A stretch of 64,000 bases of DNA, taken from assembly GCF_000423565.1 (NCBI RefSeq), contig NZ_AUIF01000011.1, positions 248,001 to 312,000 of the forward strand, read 5' to 3'. The DNA is from Runella zeae DSM 19591 (lineage in GTDB: Bacteria; Bacteroidota; Bacteroidia; Cytophagales; Spirosomataceae). Every line of letters begins with the position of its first letter. Position 1 is the first letter of the stretch. The notes beneath the pieces are model-generated. The model was not told the DNA's origin, ran no database searches, and saw only the letters and a list, made by a program, of their open reading frames with translations. Both the position numbers and the translations under genes were made by a program. Shown one piece after another: positions 18,922-26,817 of the stretch.

Positions 18922-19569
18922 ATGTCTATTCGTGTACTTATAACTGACGATCATCAGATTGTTTTGGACAGCCTTTCTCTCTTGATTTCTACGATTCCAG
19001 CAATGGAAGTAGTCGGAACACTCAATGATAGCCGCAAGGTTTTGGGTTTTTTGGATACCCACGAAATTGATATTTTAGTAACGGATTTGAGTATGCCGTA
19101 TTTGTCGGGGGTAGCACTTACGCTTCAAGTGCGTCAAAAATTTCCTAATCTTAAAATCTTGATGCTCACCGTTTCGGAAGATGCCGACAATATCCGACAG
19201 GCGTTTCAGGCGGGGATTTCGGGCTATGTGATGAAAAAAGCAAACCGTGCCGAGCTAGAAAGAGCGCTCACCACTGTAGCAAGAGGCGAGAAGTATTTTA
19301 GTGAGGCTGTCATGAAAGAATTGCTAAGCCCGGCTTCTTTAGCTGCTACTTCCAACGAAGAAATTCCGAGTGAGCCTATTGCTGTGACGGCTCGCGAACT
19401 CGAAATCATAAGGTTGATAGCCCAAGAACTTTCAACTTCAGAAATTGCGGAGCGGCTTTTTATCAGCGTAGGTACAGTCGAAACGCACCGCCACAATATC
19501 CTACGAAAATTGGGGGTAAAAAACGCAATAGGTATTATCAAGTATGCTGTAAAAAACAAATTGGTTTAG
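18922..19569 (+). CDS. Response regulator, NarL/FixJ (LuxR-HTH) family
   Basis: The 215-residue protein has a receiver domain (about 3-120) with the acidic pair ITDDHQ, the phosphoacceptor Asp in DILVTDLSMPYLSG (about residue 56), the switch Thr/Ser in MLTVSED and Lys in VMKKANR. A GerE/LuxR DNA-binding domain follows (about 148-210; LTARELEII-like VTARELEIIRLIAQELSTSEIAERL, then VGTVETHRHNILRKLGV). It converges on two HisKA_3-type kinase genes with stop codons overlapping by three bases, so these are its probable partners. It is the obvious candidate to bind the repeated TAGG element found upstream of kinase, MFS and FHA-protease genes (inference). A consensus promoter precedes it. Confidence 0.95.
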   Translation: MSIRVLITDDHQIVLDSLSLLISTIPAMEVVGTLNDSRKVLGFLDTHEIDILVTDLSMPYLSGVALTLQVRQKFPNLKILMLTVSEDADNIRQAFQAGISGYVMKKANRAELERALTTVARGEKYFSEAVMKELLSPASLAATSNEEIPSEPIAVTARELEIIRLIAQELSTSEIAERLFISVGTVETHRHNILRKLGVKNAIGIIKYAVKNKLV

Positions 19570-21383
19570 GCGGGTACTTCTATACTTATTTTGGTGCCAA
19601 CCTTAGGTTTTGTATCTAAAGACCAAGTTCCCTTCAGCGATTCTACCCGCGCACTTATGTTACGCAAACCTACCCCCGTTGGATTGTTATGAGTAGGCAT
19701 TCCGACACCGTCGTCGCTGACAGTAAGAAAAATCGACTGATTTTTTTCGGAAAGGCTTATCCATACTTTTTGGGCTTGAGCATGTTTCAAAACATTGTTT
19801 ACCAACTCTAAAATAATACTGTAAAGCTGGTATTCGGTGGTGGGATTTAGGCGCGGTAAAGCTTCATCCACAATGAGATGAAACATGGTTTTGGTATTTA
19901 GATTAAGCTTTTCGATTAGTTTTTGTAAAGCTGTGGATAAACCTTCGGTTTCGAGTTCAGGGGGAAGTAGATTATGAGATATAAGACGTACATCTGCATA
20001 TACATCCTCAAGGGTTTGGAGAATTCCGGCGTGAATTTTTTGGTCTGTTTCTGGATATTTAGAAGTATCAAGTGCTTCTAATCGCCACCTAAGTGCCGCA
20101 ATTTTGGTATTTAGATTGTCATGCAATTCAGAAGCTACGCGCTTGCGTTCTAGGGTTTGTCCTTTCAGAAGTGCTTCTTCTATTTCTTTGTTTTTGATAC
20201 TTAGTTGTTTGTTGGTAGTTTTTAACTTATGATTTGACCAAAACACAAAACCAGCCACAAAAAGCCCCAAAATCGAAAGCCCGATTAAAAAATTGCGCCA
20301 TTGGATGAGTTTCTCATTTTCTAAATCACTGATTCTAAGTTGTTGTTTTTCGGCTTCGTACTTTGTTTGTAGTTCGGCATAAGCTTTCTGGACTGAAAAT
20401 CGCCCAAGACTATCTTCGTGCATTTTATGAAGCTCATAGTATTTGAGGGCATTTTGGTAATCGCCCATTTGTTTGTAAGTTCGATAAATATAATTCTCAG
20501 CCCGTGATTGCATTTCTTTCCATCCCGACCTACGGGCATAATCTAAGCTAGCCTTGCGGTATTCGAGGGCTTTGGCATAAGATTGTTTTTGATCGTATAT
20601 ATCAGCCAAATCGGCATAAGTAGCAAAAATGACAACCCGATTGTTGTAAGATTTGGCTAATGCCAATGCTTTGTCGCGATATTGGGTGGCAAGGGCTTCA
20701 TTGCCGAGTTTCATATATACATTGGCCAAACAATGAGGATTATCCGCTTTGAGGGTAGGGCTTGTGGTGTAGGGCATAAGCCGCTCTACTTGTTTGTAAT
20801 AAAAAAGCGCTTTTTTATAATTTCTGACTCCGAATGGGTCATAGTAATTATAGTCTCCCAAGAAATCATAAATCCAACCGAGATTGTTTTTGTTGGTAGT
20901 AGCTTTGGCGTAGGGCAACGCCTCATATAAAAGTTCTAAACATTTGTTGGTGAGGCCATTATTGTTTAAAACAAATGCTGCTAATACGTACGTGTACGCT
21001 AATTCGTAAGGGTCTCCTCCTGCTTTTTTAAGGGTTTGAATGGCTTGATTATAGTGTTGAAAAGCTTCTGTATAGTTTCCCTTTATATCGTTGTATTTAC
21101 CCAAAGCACGCTGATATAGCCCTATTCCCTTGGGCCACTCTACCGCTACTGTGAATCTTTTAAGAGAATCCAAAAACATCAGTTCACGTGAATCTCCTAA
21201 ATTGATAGAGCGCTCCGTAAGAAGGCTCAAACTCAATACGATATTGGTATCACGATTTAGAGAAGGTTTTTGGGTGGATAAGTCATGAATATGGTGGATA
21301 AGGCTATCCAACAAGGGATTTTGTGCTTTTGAAAAGCCCACATTTAGCAAAAAAATAATGAAAAGGCATACGATTTTTTTCAT
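19566..21383 (-). CDS. TPR sensor histidine kinase (HisKA_3 family)
   Basis: The 605-residue protein has a signal peptide (CLFIIFLLNVGFSKAQ), a periplasmic TPR array (about residues 80-340), and one membrane segment (FLIGLSILGLFVAGFVFW, about 362-380). A coiled-coil linker and a HisKA_3 dimerisation domain follow, with the phospho-His in ASELHDNLNTK. The C-terminal HATPase_c domain has an N box (LELVNNVLKHAQA) and G box (SDDGVGMP, then GVGLRNISARV). The start at 21383 gives a clean signal peptide. It is the second gene after a longer paralogue, 13 bases downstream, and overlaps the convergent regulator's stop. The TPR sensor implies protein or peptide contact in the periplasm (inference). Confidence 0.93.
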   Translation of the reverse strand: MKKIVCLFIIFLLNVGFSKAQNPLLDSLIHHIHDLSTQKPSLNRDTNIVLSLSLLTERSINLGDSRELMFLDSLKRFTVAVEWPKGIGLYQRALGKYNDIKGNYTEAFQHYNQAIQTLKKAGGDPYELAYTYVLAAFVLNNNGLTNKCLELLYEALPYAKATTNKNNLGWIYDFLGDYNYYDPFGVRNYKKALFYYKQVERLMPYTTSPTLKADNPHCLANVYMKLGNEALATQYRDKALALAKSYNNRVVIFATYADLADIYDQKQSYAKALEYRKASLDYARRSGWKEMQSRAENYIYRTYKQMGDYQNALKYYELHKMHEDSLGRFSVQKAYAELQTKYEAEKQQLRISDLENEKLIQWRNFLIGLSILGLFVAGFVFWSNHKLKTTNKQLSIKNKEIEEALLKGQTLERKRVASELHDNLNTKIAALRWRLEALDTSKYPETDQKIHAGILQTLEDVYADVRLISHNLLPPELETEGLSTALQKLIEKLNLNTKTMFHLIVDEALPRLNPTTEYQLYSIILELVNNVLKHAQAQKVWISLSEKNQSIFLTVSDDGVGMPTHNNPTGVGLRNISARVESLKGTWSLDTKPKVGTKISIEVPA

Positions 21384-21396
21384 GAAAAAGAAAAAT

Positions 21397-23436
21397 CTAA
21401 ATGGGAACTTCAATAGTGGCCTTGGTACCTACTTCTAGTTTGCTTTGAAAAGTTAACTTTCCCGAAAGAGCAGCTACTCTATTGTTGAGATTGGTCATTC
21501 CTATACCTTCTGATGGCATTTCTTCGGTCATTCCTATGCCATTATCGCTTACAGATAAGCAAGCAGCGGTATCGGTTTGGCTATAGCTTATCCACACTTC
21601 TGAGGCTTGAGCATGCTTGATGACATTGTTGATGAGTTCAAGTGTAATGTTATAAAGTTGGTGTTCTGTTTCGGAAGGAAGTCTATCAGAGGAAGGTTGA
21701 GCGATAAGATGAAAAGTAGTTTTTGTGTTGATATTGAGCTTTTCAACAAGTTTTTCAATGGCCGGAATTAGTCCCTGAGTTTCGAGCTCGGCAGGGAGCA
21801 TATTGTGAGAAATAAGCCTTACGTCAGCATAGACGTCATTGGCCATATCAAGCAGTCGATTATAAATTTTCTTGTTGAAATCATTGAAATTTTCTTCTTG
21901 CATAGCTTCCAGATGCCACCGTACAGCGGCAAGTTTGGTATTGAGATTATCGTGTAATTCTGAAGCAACTCGTTTCCGTTCGATTCGTTGCCCCTTAAAA
22001 AGCGCTTCTTCTATTTCTTTGTTTTTAAGTTTTAGTTGCTGATTCTTGTTTTTAAGTTTTCGATTAGACCACATTACAAATCCCACCCCAAAAACGCCAA
22101 TAAAAGAAAAGCCCAATAAGAAATTTCGGGTACGGGTTAGCTGTTGATTTTCAAGTTCTTGTATGCGTATTTTGTTGCCTTGTTGTTTTTTCTCAAATTC
22201 ATAAGTCATGGACGAAACCGTAATTTTTTGGAGGGCTTCGTTGTTGAGCAAGCTATCTGCTTGGGTTTTGTACTGTTTAAAATGATGTAGTGATAGCTGA
22301 GGCTGTTTGAGGGCTTCGTAAGCTTCGGCTAATTGACGATGATATTCTGCTATTTCTCGTCGAAGAGGAGGGTCGGACTCAGAAGCCCATTCAATTCCTT
22401 CCTTGGCGTATTGGATCACACGCTTGTACTGTTTTTTTGCCAAGAAAATCTTTCCAAAATTAATTTGATTGAGATGGTCTAAAGATTCGTTGGAGTCGAT
22501 TTGGCTTTTGTAGAGGCTATCGGCTGCTTGGGTGTATTTGAAGGCTTGGTCGTAGTTTCCCAAAAGAATATATACGCCTCCAATTCGGCCATAAGTGCGA
22601 GATAGGGCTTGTATGGTATTTGAAATGCGGTGAATTTGAGCAGCTTGTTCAAAAGTCTCTAACGCTTTTTTGTATTTGCCTTGCTTCTCAAAAATTTCGC
22701 CTTTTTGGCTCAAAACAAATGCTTTAACCCGATTGTCTGAAAGTTTTTCGGCTATTATTTCGGCTTCTTTAAAACAAGCAAGTGCATTTTCATAGCGACC
22801 TATGGTAGAGTAAAAACTACCCAAATTGGGAACTACCGACCGAAGAGCCATGATATTGTTGGTTTCTTCTTGAAGCTTACGGGCCTTGAGCATCAGGTCG
22901 ATGCCTTCGGCATGCTTGCCGCTAGTGACAAGCAAAGAGGCCATTTCCGCATATACGTAGCCTTGCCAAGCTTTGTCGTTGATTTCGGTAAAAAGAGCCA
23001 AGGCTTTTTGAAATAGAGGTTGGACTTCGGCCTGTTTTTCAAAAAAGCTGGTATAAATCTGAGCCCGCCGAAAGTAAACTTGACCTTCCAACAATTTGTC
23101 GGGAATGGCCTTGGCGATTTCTAGTGCCTTATCCAAATGATTGTAGGCGGTTTTTAAGTCAGAAAGATATTCGTTTTCGATACGTACAAGTAATAGTCTT
23201 GCTTTCACTTCACCTTTCAAATCATGTATTTGTTGGGCTAAGGAGACAGATTGATTAGAGTATAGGCGAGATAGAGAGTCATTTCCTTGTAACCAGAAAG
23301 ACTGCCCTAATTCATACAAAACGCTGATCTTACTTGTATCAGCCGGTAGTTTCCCTAAAAGGAGGAGCAAAGAGTCGGTTTTTTGGGCATATGCACAGAT
23401 AGAAAGTATCCAAAAACAAAAGAACCACTTTTTCAT
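21397..23436 (-). CDS. TPR sensor histidine kinase (HisKA_3 family), paralogue
   Basis: The 679-residue protein repeats the architecture of its downstream neighbour. It has a signal peptide (FFCFWILSICAYAQ), a longer TPR array (about 50-420), a membrane helix (FLLGFSFIGVFGVGFVMW), a HisKA_3 box (ASELHDNLNTKLAAVRWHLEA) and HATPase_c (LELINNVIKHAQA, VSDNGIGM). From the membrane helix to the end the two proteins are strikingly alike, while the TPR parts diverge, pointing to a tandem duplication with sensor diversification. The ATG at 23436 is preferred to upstream in-frame ATGs because it gives the signal peptide. A copy of the TAGG promoter element lies about 80 bases upstream, so the kinase operon may be autoregulated. 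Confidence 0.93.
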   Translation of the reverse strand: MKKWFFCFWILSICAYAQKTDSLLLLLGKLPADTSKISVLYELGQSFWLQGNDSLSRLYSNQSVSLAQQIHDLKGEVKARLLLVRIENEYLSDLKTAYNHLDKALEIAKAIPDKLLEGQVYFRRAQIYTSFFEKQAEVQPLFQKALALFTEINDKAWQGYVYAEMASLLVTSGKHAEGIDLMLKARKLQEETNNIMALRSVVPNLGSFYSTIGRYENALACFKEAEIIAEKLSDNRVKAFVLSQKGEIFEKQGKYKKALETFEQAAQIHRISNTIQALSRTYGRIGGVYILLGNYDQAFKYTQAADSLYKSQIDSNESLDHLNQINFGKIFLAKKQYKRVIQYAKEGIEWASESDPPLRREIAEYHRQLAEAYEALKQPQLSLHHFKQYKTQADSLLNNEALQKITVSSMTYEFEKKQQGNKIRIQELENQQLTRTRNFLLGFSFIGVFGVGFVMWSNRKLKNKNQQLKLKNKEIEEALFKGQRIERKRVASELHDNLNTKLAAVRWHLEAMQEENFNDFNKKIYNRLLDMANDVYADVRLISHNMLPAELETQGLIPAIEKLVEKLNINTKTTFHLIAQPSSDRLPSETEHQLYNITLELINNVIKHAQASEVWISYSQTDTAACLSVSDNGIGMTEEMPSEGIGMTNLNNRVAALSGKLTFQSKLEVGTKATIEVPI

Positions 23437-23515
23437 AAATAAGTGTAAAAGAGTACATAACTTCATGAAAATAAGCACAAAACTTGAACAAAAACAAGCC
23501 AAAAACCCAAATATC

Positions 23516-23544
23516 TAGGTTTTCCTATAGCTAAAATACAGGTA
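23516..23544 (-). promoter_or_regulatory. TAGG regulatory element, copy 1 (kinase/MFS divergent region)
   Basis: Contains TAGGTTTTCCTA (23516-23527) followed by AAAATACAGGT, the same arrangement as in the 28.6 kb copy. It lies between the divergent kinase and MFS genes. The near-palindromic TAGG-N4-CCTA fits a dimeric LuxR-type regulator (inference). Unlike the other two copies it is not followed by the conserved weak promoter on the plus strand. Confidence 0.6.
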
Positions 23545-23703
23545 TGTATAGATTGAGAATGGAAGGTTTTGAAGTGATTTTTGCATGGATGATTCTACCA
23601 ATAGTTTATAAAACCATAGGCTGTATGAATCAAGAGCCGTAGGAAGTATTTGTGAAAAACGTTCTTTTATTGGATATTTGGTAAGGTCTTGAAAATCATA
23701 GAA

Positions 23704-24774
23704 ATGGAGCAAAAAAAACAGGGTATTTTAGAAAAGTCCCAAACGCTCATTTGGGCTTTAGGCATAGGGCATGGTTTTTCGGATGCTACCGCTGGCTATT
23801 TGATGGGTACTCTGGCTCAAGAAGTAGCTTTATCAGATGTAGCTTTGGCGGTAGTGATTTATAATATCATAGCTTTTGGAGGGCAGTTTCCCCTTGGGAT
23901 ATATCTCGACCGCCTGAAATACTATCGCAGTGCCGTTATTTTGGCTTTGGTGGGAATGATAATGGCCAGTATCTGTATGGGTTTTCAAATTTGGGTCGGT
24001 ACGATTTTGGCGGGGGTGAGTTCGGCCATTTTTCATGTAGCAGGAGGAGGTATCACTTTGCGAAGTTTTCCGCAAAAAGCATCTTATATGGGTATTTTTT
24101 CAGCTTTTGGCGTATTTGGGTTAGCCCTGGGAGGTTGGGCTGGTGCCACTCAAGCGCTATGGATACAGCTGGTTTTAGTAGCAGGCTTGGGAATAGTGGC
24201 CATTTTGGTACTAGTTATCAAACTGCCCGAAGCATTACCTTTTGAAGTAGATACTCCCAAAACTACCTTCCTAGATACCCATGATTATTTGATGATTTTG
24301 TTGATGGTCGCCATTGCAGCGCGGTCAGCGATATGGAATTACATCCAACTTTTGTATAATCATCAATACGAGTGGTTGTTGTACATCGCATTGGCTGCGA
24401 TGGTGGGTAAGCTTCTAGGAGGATGGCTCTCTGACCGTGTAGGGATGCGCCTGTATGCGTTGGTATCACTTGCAATGGCGATTGTGGTATTGTCGTGGGG
24501 GCATCGAAAATTGATATGGTTGATGATAGGAACAGGGCTTTTACAATCAATCACTCCAGTGAGTGTGATAGCATTACAACGTGCTTTTCCTCAATGGCCG
24601 GCTACTATGAGTGGAGCCGCATTTGGTTTGGCTATTGCATTGGGTGGAAGTGCGTCCGTTTTTTCTTTAGGAAAAAATCTGTTTTATCTACCTCCGCTTT
24701 TTATTTGGGGCATGGGGGTATGGCTTTTGTATTTCTATGCTTTCAAACTGCACAAAAAACTTTTTTCAATCTGA
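23704..24774 (+). CDS. Major facilitator superfamily transporter
   Basis: The 356-residue integral membrane protein has about 10-12 hydrophobic helices. An MFS-like pattern is visible: GIGHGFSDATAGYLMG in TM1, FPLGIYLDRLKYYRSAV in loop 2-3 (motif A-like), SAIFHVAGGG in TM4-5 (similar to the fosmidomycin-resistance group SA.FHPAG motif) and GKLLGGWLSDRVGMR in loop 8-9. It is shorter than usual (around 400), so terminal helices may be lost. The start at 23704 (MEQKKQG) is favoured over 23689. It heads a run of small membrane genes spaced 14 and 2 bases apart. Substrate unknown. Confidence 0.8.
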   Translation: MEQKKQGILEKSQTLIWALGIGHGFSDATAGYLMGTLAQEVALSDVALAVVIYNIIAFGGQFPLGIYLDRLKYYRSAVILALVGMIMASICMGFQIWVGTILAGVSSAIFHVAGGGITLRSFPQKASYMGIFSAFGVFGLALGGWAGATQALWIQLVLVAGLGIVAILVLVIKLPEALPFEVDTPKTTFLDTHDYLMILLMVAIAARSAIWNYIQLLYNHQYEWLLYIALAAMVGKLLGGWLSDRVGMRLYALVSLAMAIVVLSWGHRKLIWLMIGTGLLQSITPVSVIALQRAFPQWPATMSGAAFGLAIALGGSASVFSLGKNLFYLPPLFIWGMGVWLLYFYAFKLHKKLFSI

Positions 24775-24788
24775 AAACACAATCAATC

Positions 24789-24962
24789 ATGAAAAAGCTT
24801 TCCGTCTTTTTAGGATTAATGAGCCTGACGCACTTAGCCTTGGCCGACGTAGTAGAGCCTCCTACGGGAGCTCCTGTTTCGGATTTATTGTTGGTGGTGG
24901 GAGTGATAGCAATCGCGGCTTTGTTGTTTGTCCGCTATCGTCGAGCTAAGCACAAACAATAA
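24789..24962 (+). CDS. Small single-pass membrane protein with signal peptide
   Basis: The 57-residue protein has three parts. These are a signal peptide (MKKLSVFLGLMSLTHLALA), a very short exposed segment (DVVEPPTGAPVSD) and a C-terminal hydrophobic helix (LLLVVGVIAIAALLFV) ending in the basic RYRRAKHKQ. The design resembles sorting-signal tails (a Pro-containing motif, a helix, then Arg/Lys), but with almost no cargo. The gene lies 14 bases after the MFS gene and 2 bases before the next membrane gene, so it is probably translated. I do not recognise a family. It could be a small regulatory or accessory subunit of the neighbouring transporter (inference). Confidence 0.65.
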   Translation: MKKLSVFLGLMSLTHLALADVVEPPTGAPVSDLLLVVGVIAIAALLFVRYRRAKHKQ

Positions 24963-24964
24963 CA

Positions 24965-25270
24965 ATGTGGCAAAATCTATTAAAAACATGGTTGGTAGAA
25001 TTACCAATCCTGTGGTTGTTTTTGTATAAAAAAGACAAATTCCTTTCGATTATTGCCATAGGAGCTCTCATCAATGCTTCTACTTGGACTTTCCTTTCTT
25101 ACTATTATTATCAGTTTGGTGGTAATATTTATCTTCTCGAAATATTGGTGGCTCTAGTGGAAGCGGTGTGGATAAGAAAACTGTGGGCTGTCTCCTGGCT
25201 CCTATCTCTTGGGCTAAGTTTTTTGGCAAATATCCTGAGTTTTGGACTTGCTTGGTGGGGATTTATTTGA
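24965..25270 (+). CDS. Small polytopic membrane protein, unknown function
   Basis: The 101-residue protein is strongly hydrophobic, with roughly three or four helices (LVELPILWLFLY, IIAIGALINASTWTFLSYYYY, IYLLEILVALVEAVWI, LWAVSWLLSLGLSFLANILSFGLAWW) and few charged residues. It starts two bases after the stop of the 57-residue gene, indicating translational coupling. No motif is recognised. The context with an MFS protein and a tiny tail-anchored protein suggests a membrane complex or accessory set. The TAGG promoter element begins only 11 bases after its stop. Confidence 0.65.
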   Translation: MWQNLLKTWLVELPILWLFLYKKDKFLSIIAIGALINASTWTFLSYYYYQFGGNIYLLEILVALVEAVWIRKLWAVSWLLSLGLSFLANILSFGLAWWGFI

Positions 25271-25281
25271 AATTCAGTCAT

Positions 25282-25378
25282 CTACAGGAAAACCTATATA
25301 TTCTAAAATGTAGGTTTTCCTATATCCTAAATGTAGGTGATTCTGGATTTACGGGTGTTGTGTTTTGACGGAACTTTG
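25282..25378 (+). promoter_or_regulatory. TAGG regulatory element plus weak promoter, copy 2
   Basis: Two facing TAGG-type sites occur here: ACAGGAAAACCTA at 25284-25296 and TAGGTTTTCCTATA at 25311-25324. A further ATGTAGGTG lies at about 25331. Then TTCTGGATTTAC leads to TTTA at 25348-25351, with 19 bases to GAACTTTG at 25371-25378. The last two parts are degenerate versions of TTTG-N19-TAnnTTTG, as expected of a promoter that needs an activator. The layout is nearly identical to that at 28.6 kb. It serves the gene at 25416. Confidence 0.75.
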
Positions 25379-25415
25379 TATCGTTAAATCACAACGGTAA
25401 AACCCCCTTACACTC

Positions 25416-26735
25416 ATGGAACCCAACGTTTTGCAAACCGAGCACTTTAAAGCCAAAACTCATTCTACCGAAATACAAGATGAAGGTTTTTTCGCGGTGC
25501 TATTTGATATTACTAAAAAACACCCTTCTCTTTTTACCTGTTTTTTTCTGATTCCCTTTATTATTCTGCTTATATCACTGGGCCTAAAGTGGTATTATAT
25601 TTTTTATGATACTTCGCATTATCTGACCGATTTCCAAATGCAAGGTAGTCAATGGACAGACTCGCGAACCTATTTCAGTGCGGGAATTGATAAATATATC
25701 CGTGAACTTGACATTGCGGGTCTTGTGGGAGGGATTGTTGGGATTTTTATCGGTTTGTTCTTGACCGTAACTACCGAAAAAATGAATCGCCAAAAAGAGC
25801 GTCTTAACCAACAAGAAATGGACAACATCAAGACGCAGACGGGATTGCTGGTGCAAGCCACCAAATCTCTCAACGGAATCATGATGGAGGTGAGTGGTAA
25901 AGTCAACGAAAAAGTCCAACTGATGGAGGGTACAAAGGATGTGTTGGAAGGTATCGATAAAGTAATAGACCTCTCTAAAGCCCAAGGCAACAGCCTGTTA
26001 GTACTTTCAAATACGGCCAAAATCGAGGCTATATCGCCATTCCGAATGGATTTGGTGGCCAAACACGCCGACCTCAAACCCCACGAGTTGCGTCATGCTA
26101 CCCAATTTGACTATGGACGGAGGGCCGAGGCTCTTCTGAGAGATTGTACTGATGTAGAAAACAAACTCAAAGAAACGGCTATCTATCTCCAAAAAATAGG
26201 CAGTGGAGCGCGGGTAGAATTTGTGACACTCAACGACCAAAACGAAGGCTCAAGCCATGCTTTTTTGAAATACTTGGGCAAAATATTCAATGAACACGTC
26301 TCCGTAGAAACCTATCGCAGTGGAAGCAACGCTCCCTTGGCCGTGAAAGAGTCGGTGCCTCATCACAATCGCTTTATGATTGCGACCAACGGTCAGGAAG
26401 ATACAGACGCCCAAGCTGTATTGATACGGCAGCTTTACAATCAACATTCTCAAGCCATGCGCGAAATGCAAGATTTGGGCGTGAGGGTGACGAAGGTAAA
26501 CAAAACGTTGCCTATCCAATTGTTCATCAGTACTCCGCGCGAAAATACCCCCGGCATTCAGAAGAGCCTGTGTGTTTGTATTTTGGGAAGCGGCTCCAAC
26601 TCTAGCGGCCGTGCTTCCAAACTAACGGCCTTTCTTACCGACGACCCTCACATCGTATCTTCTATGGTAGAGCTGTTTTATGATTATGAATCAGACGCTA
26701 CACTCAACACGCGAGAATTTATGCAGAAGCTATAA
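25416..26735 (+). CDS. Two-TM membrane protein with coiled coil and PLD-like C-terminal domain (unrecognised)
   Basis: The 439-residue protein has a cytosolic N-terminus (about 40 residues), TM1 (LFTCFFLIPFIILLISLGL, about 40-58), a short loop, and TM2 (DIAGLVGGIVGIFIGLFLTV, about 100-119). A charged coiled-coil stretch (about 120-200) follows, then a soluble domain to the end. The terminal domain, from ALLRDCTDVENKL through VPHHNRFMIA to FLTDDPHIVSSMVELFYDYES, resembles non-catalytic phospholipase D-like regulatory domains in strand order and in its final helix. The HKD catalytic motif is absent. The family is not recognised. It has its own activator-type promoter, shared only with the FHA-protease gene, which suggests a common stress or signalling role (inference). 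Confidence 0.7.
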   Translation: MEPNVLQTEHFKAKTHSTEIQDEGFFAVLFDITKKHPSLFTCFFLIPFIILLISLGLKWYYIFYDTSHYLTDFQMQGSQWTDSRTYFSAGIDKYIRELDIAGLVGGIVGIFIGLFLTVTTEKMNRQKERLNQQEMDNIKTQTGLLVQATKSLNGIMMEVSGKVNEKVQLMEGTKDVLEGIDKVIDLSKAQGNSLLVLSNTAKIEAISPFRMDLVAKHADLKPHELRHATQFDYGRRAEALLRDCTDVENKLKETAIYLQKIGSGARVEFVTLNDQNEGSSHAFLKYLGKIFNEHVSVETYRSGSNAPLAVKESVPHHNRFMIATNGQEDTDAQAVLIRQLYNQHSQAMREMQDLGVRVTKVNKTLPIQLFISTPRENTPGIQKSLCVCILGSGSNSSGRASKLTAFLTDDPHIVSSMVELFYDYESDATLNTREFMQKL

Positions 26736-26817
26736 AATGAAGCATATCGTGAAAAAATAACTTATCGTAAGCGATTTAGTCCACCATTTTATTTCTTCTT
26801 CTAAAACTTTTATAAGA

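Noticed and set aside
21184-21193. TTCACGTGAA, a second possible parS core
   Set aside because: Only 9-10 of 16 positions match the consensus and it lies inside a kinase gene.
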